64,000 nucleotides of DNA, from positions 2,480,001 through 2,544,000 of the forward strand of contig BEDY01000001.1 in the NCBI GenBank assembly GCA_002335605.1. The letters are read 5' to 3'. Shown here one piece after another: positions 63,274 to 64,000 of the stretch. Both the position numbers and the translations under genes were made by a program. The first letter of the stretch is position 1, and the number at the start of each line of letters is the position of its first letter. The DNA is from Prillingera fragicola. Its lineage: Eukaryota; Basidiomycota; Tremellomycetes; Trichosporonales; Trichosporonaceae. A model generated the notes under the pieces. That model was not told where the DNA came from. It was given only the letters and a program-made list of their open reading frames with translations, and did no database searches.

Positions 63274-63537
63274 GATTCGATGTTGACGGCCATGCCGTGG
63301 GCTCATGAGCAGCTTGCACACCACCGCCAGATGCAAGGCAATCTTGTGCTTCAGTAGTATCACAGATGGGCCAGTAGAACAGAAGACGCTCAGATCGTCA
63401 CCTGTGGCCAGTTTGAGACGACTCACGGTCTGTTCCTCCGCCCAGACTCTAGTATACAGCTATACATCTAAGACCATCACCCCTAGCTTATGCACTACTC
63501 TCTATGCTCCCAACCCCCGAGCCGCACCCGACATTGC

Positions 63538-63991
63538 TTACTGAGCAGCAGGCGTAAGACCCCGTGGCGTGCTCACGAGCGTGCTTCCAATCGGCAGCCC
63601 GTTGGCCGCCATGTGGGGGTTGCCAGCGACAGGCTGGGCCGAAGGTGCGCGCGAGGGAGCTGGAGTCGTGTCGCGCGGTGTAGCCGAGCCACTTGGAGGA
63701 GGTGGGATGTCGGTCTTCAGAACGCGGGTGGTCTTCTTCTTGGGATTGGGGGCTGGTATGTCAGCACCGTTTCAAGGGGGCGATACGGTTCTGCTCACCA
63801 TTCTGATTCTCAGACATGTAGAAGCGGCGCAGAAGCATAATTGCCTCCTCACGATAGTATCCACCAACGGCCTCAAAAGCCAGGTGGGTGTCGAGCATGT
63901 CGCTGTAAGTCAGTATGTCTCCAGCGTTCAGGCCGAGCGACGAGAGGGAACGCCGGTCTGCCTCTGGCGTATCACCGACCGCGACACTCAC
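63538..63991 (-). CDS. 3' part of an unrecognised gene (runs off the right edge)
   Basis: Two exons on the minus strand, 63991-63799 and 63752-63538, join in phase (GENQN|APNPKKK). The upstream exon begins after a CACTAG acceptor near 63992, so the rest of the gene is beyond the window. The visible 135 residues have an ordered helical part (LNAGDILTYSDMLDTHLAF, GGYYREEAIMLLRRFYMSEN) followed by a Lys-rich and Pro/Ser/Thr/Ala-rich tail ending TPAAQ. I do not recognise the family; the tail suggests a nuclear or regulatory protein, which is only a guess. Confidence 0.7.
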
Positions 63992-64000
63992 CTAGTGCTA

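Overview
This window is nuclear DNA of a basidiomycete fungus. A yeast-forming tremellomycete of the Trichosporonales type fits best, but that placement is inferred from gene content, GC-rich codon use and intron style, not from a search. Genes are dense, lie on both strands, and are mostly cut by many short introns (34 to about 320 nt) with GTRNGY donors and CTGAC/CTAAC branch sites close to the acceptor. I rebuilt exons by hand; in almost every gene the phases sum to an intact frame.

Layout, left to right. A plus-strand gene tail (to 98); NADP isocitrate dehydrogenase (392-1873 or 2032, -); SDH assembly factor SDH7/SDHAF3 (3116-3863, +); a proline-rich alpha/beta hydrolase (4767-7418, -); copper P-type ATPase CCC2 (8734-12075, +); a membrane dipeptidyl aminopeptidase (12329-15065, -); AP-2 sigma APS2 (15418-16152, +); COX23 (16615-17330, -); PQ-loop protein ANY1 (17570-19066, +); QCR7 (19327-20206, -); a probable mitoribosomal mL59 (21241-21989, -); ATP synthase beta ATP2 (22675-24632, +); an intronless GH27 alpha-galactosidase (25489-26667, +); a 1855-residue RING-H2/PH/VWA protein resembling the Far1/Ste5 pheromone scaffolds (27350-33115, +); a second PQ-loop protein (33348-34592, -); RPS14 (34933-35493, +); an unrecognised four-helix membrane protein (36088-36945, -); SUV3 RNA helicase (38097-40553, +); NTO1/BRPF-like reader protein (40744-44358, -); ATP synthase alpha ATP1 (45114-47266, -); mitoribosomal bL21m (48862-49573, +); kinesin-14 KAR3 (49782-52277, -); Golgi SNARE BOS1 (52772-53842, +); ARG5,6 (54346-57580, +); a 2.65-kb gene-poor stretch; an unrecognised proline-rich protein (60233-62354, +); a split tRNA-Lys(CUU) gene (63189-63273, -); and the 3' part of a minus-strand gene running off the right edge.

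Themes. About ten genes serve the mitochondrion: IDP1, SDH7, COX23, QCR7, mL59, ATP2, SUV3, ATP1, bL21m and ARG5,6. Each catalytic F1-ATPase subunit gene is divergently paired with a gene for a mitochondrial large-ribosomal-subunit protein (ATP2 with the mL59 candidate, ATP1 with bL21m). The best candidate for something little described is the Far1/Ste5-like scaffold. Other points worth checking are a nested hairpin in ATP2 intron 1, a duplicated promoter module before the alpha-galactosidase, a recurrent AAG-type 3' splice site, and a BRPF-like NTO1 that carries its own PWWP domain. No CRISPR arrays, insertion sequences or transposon genes were seen.
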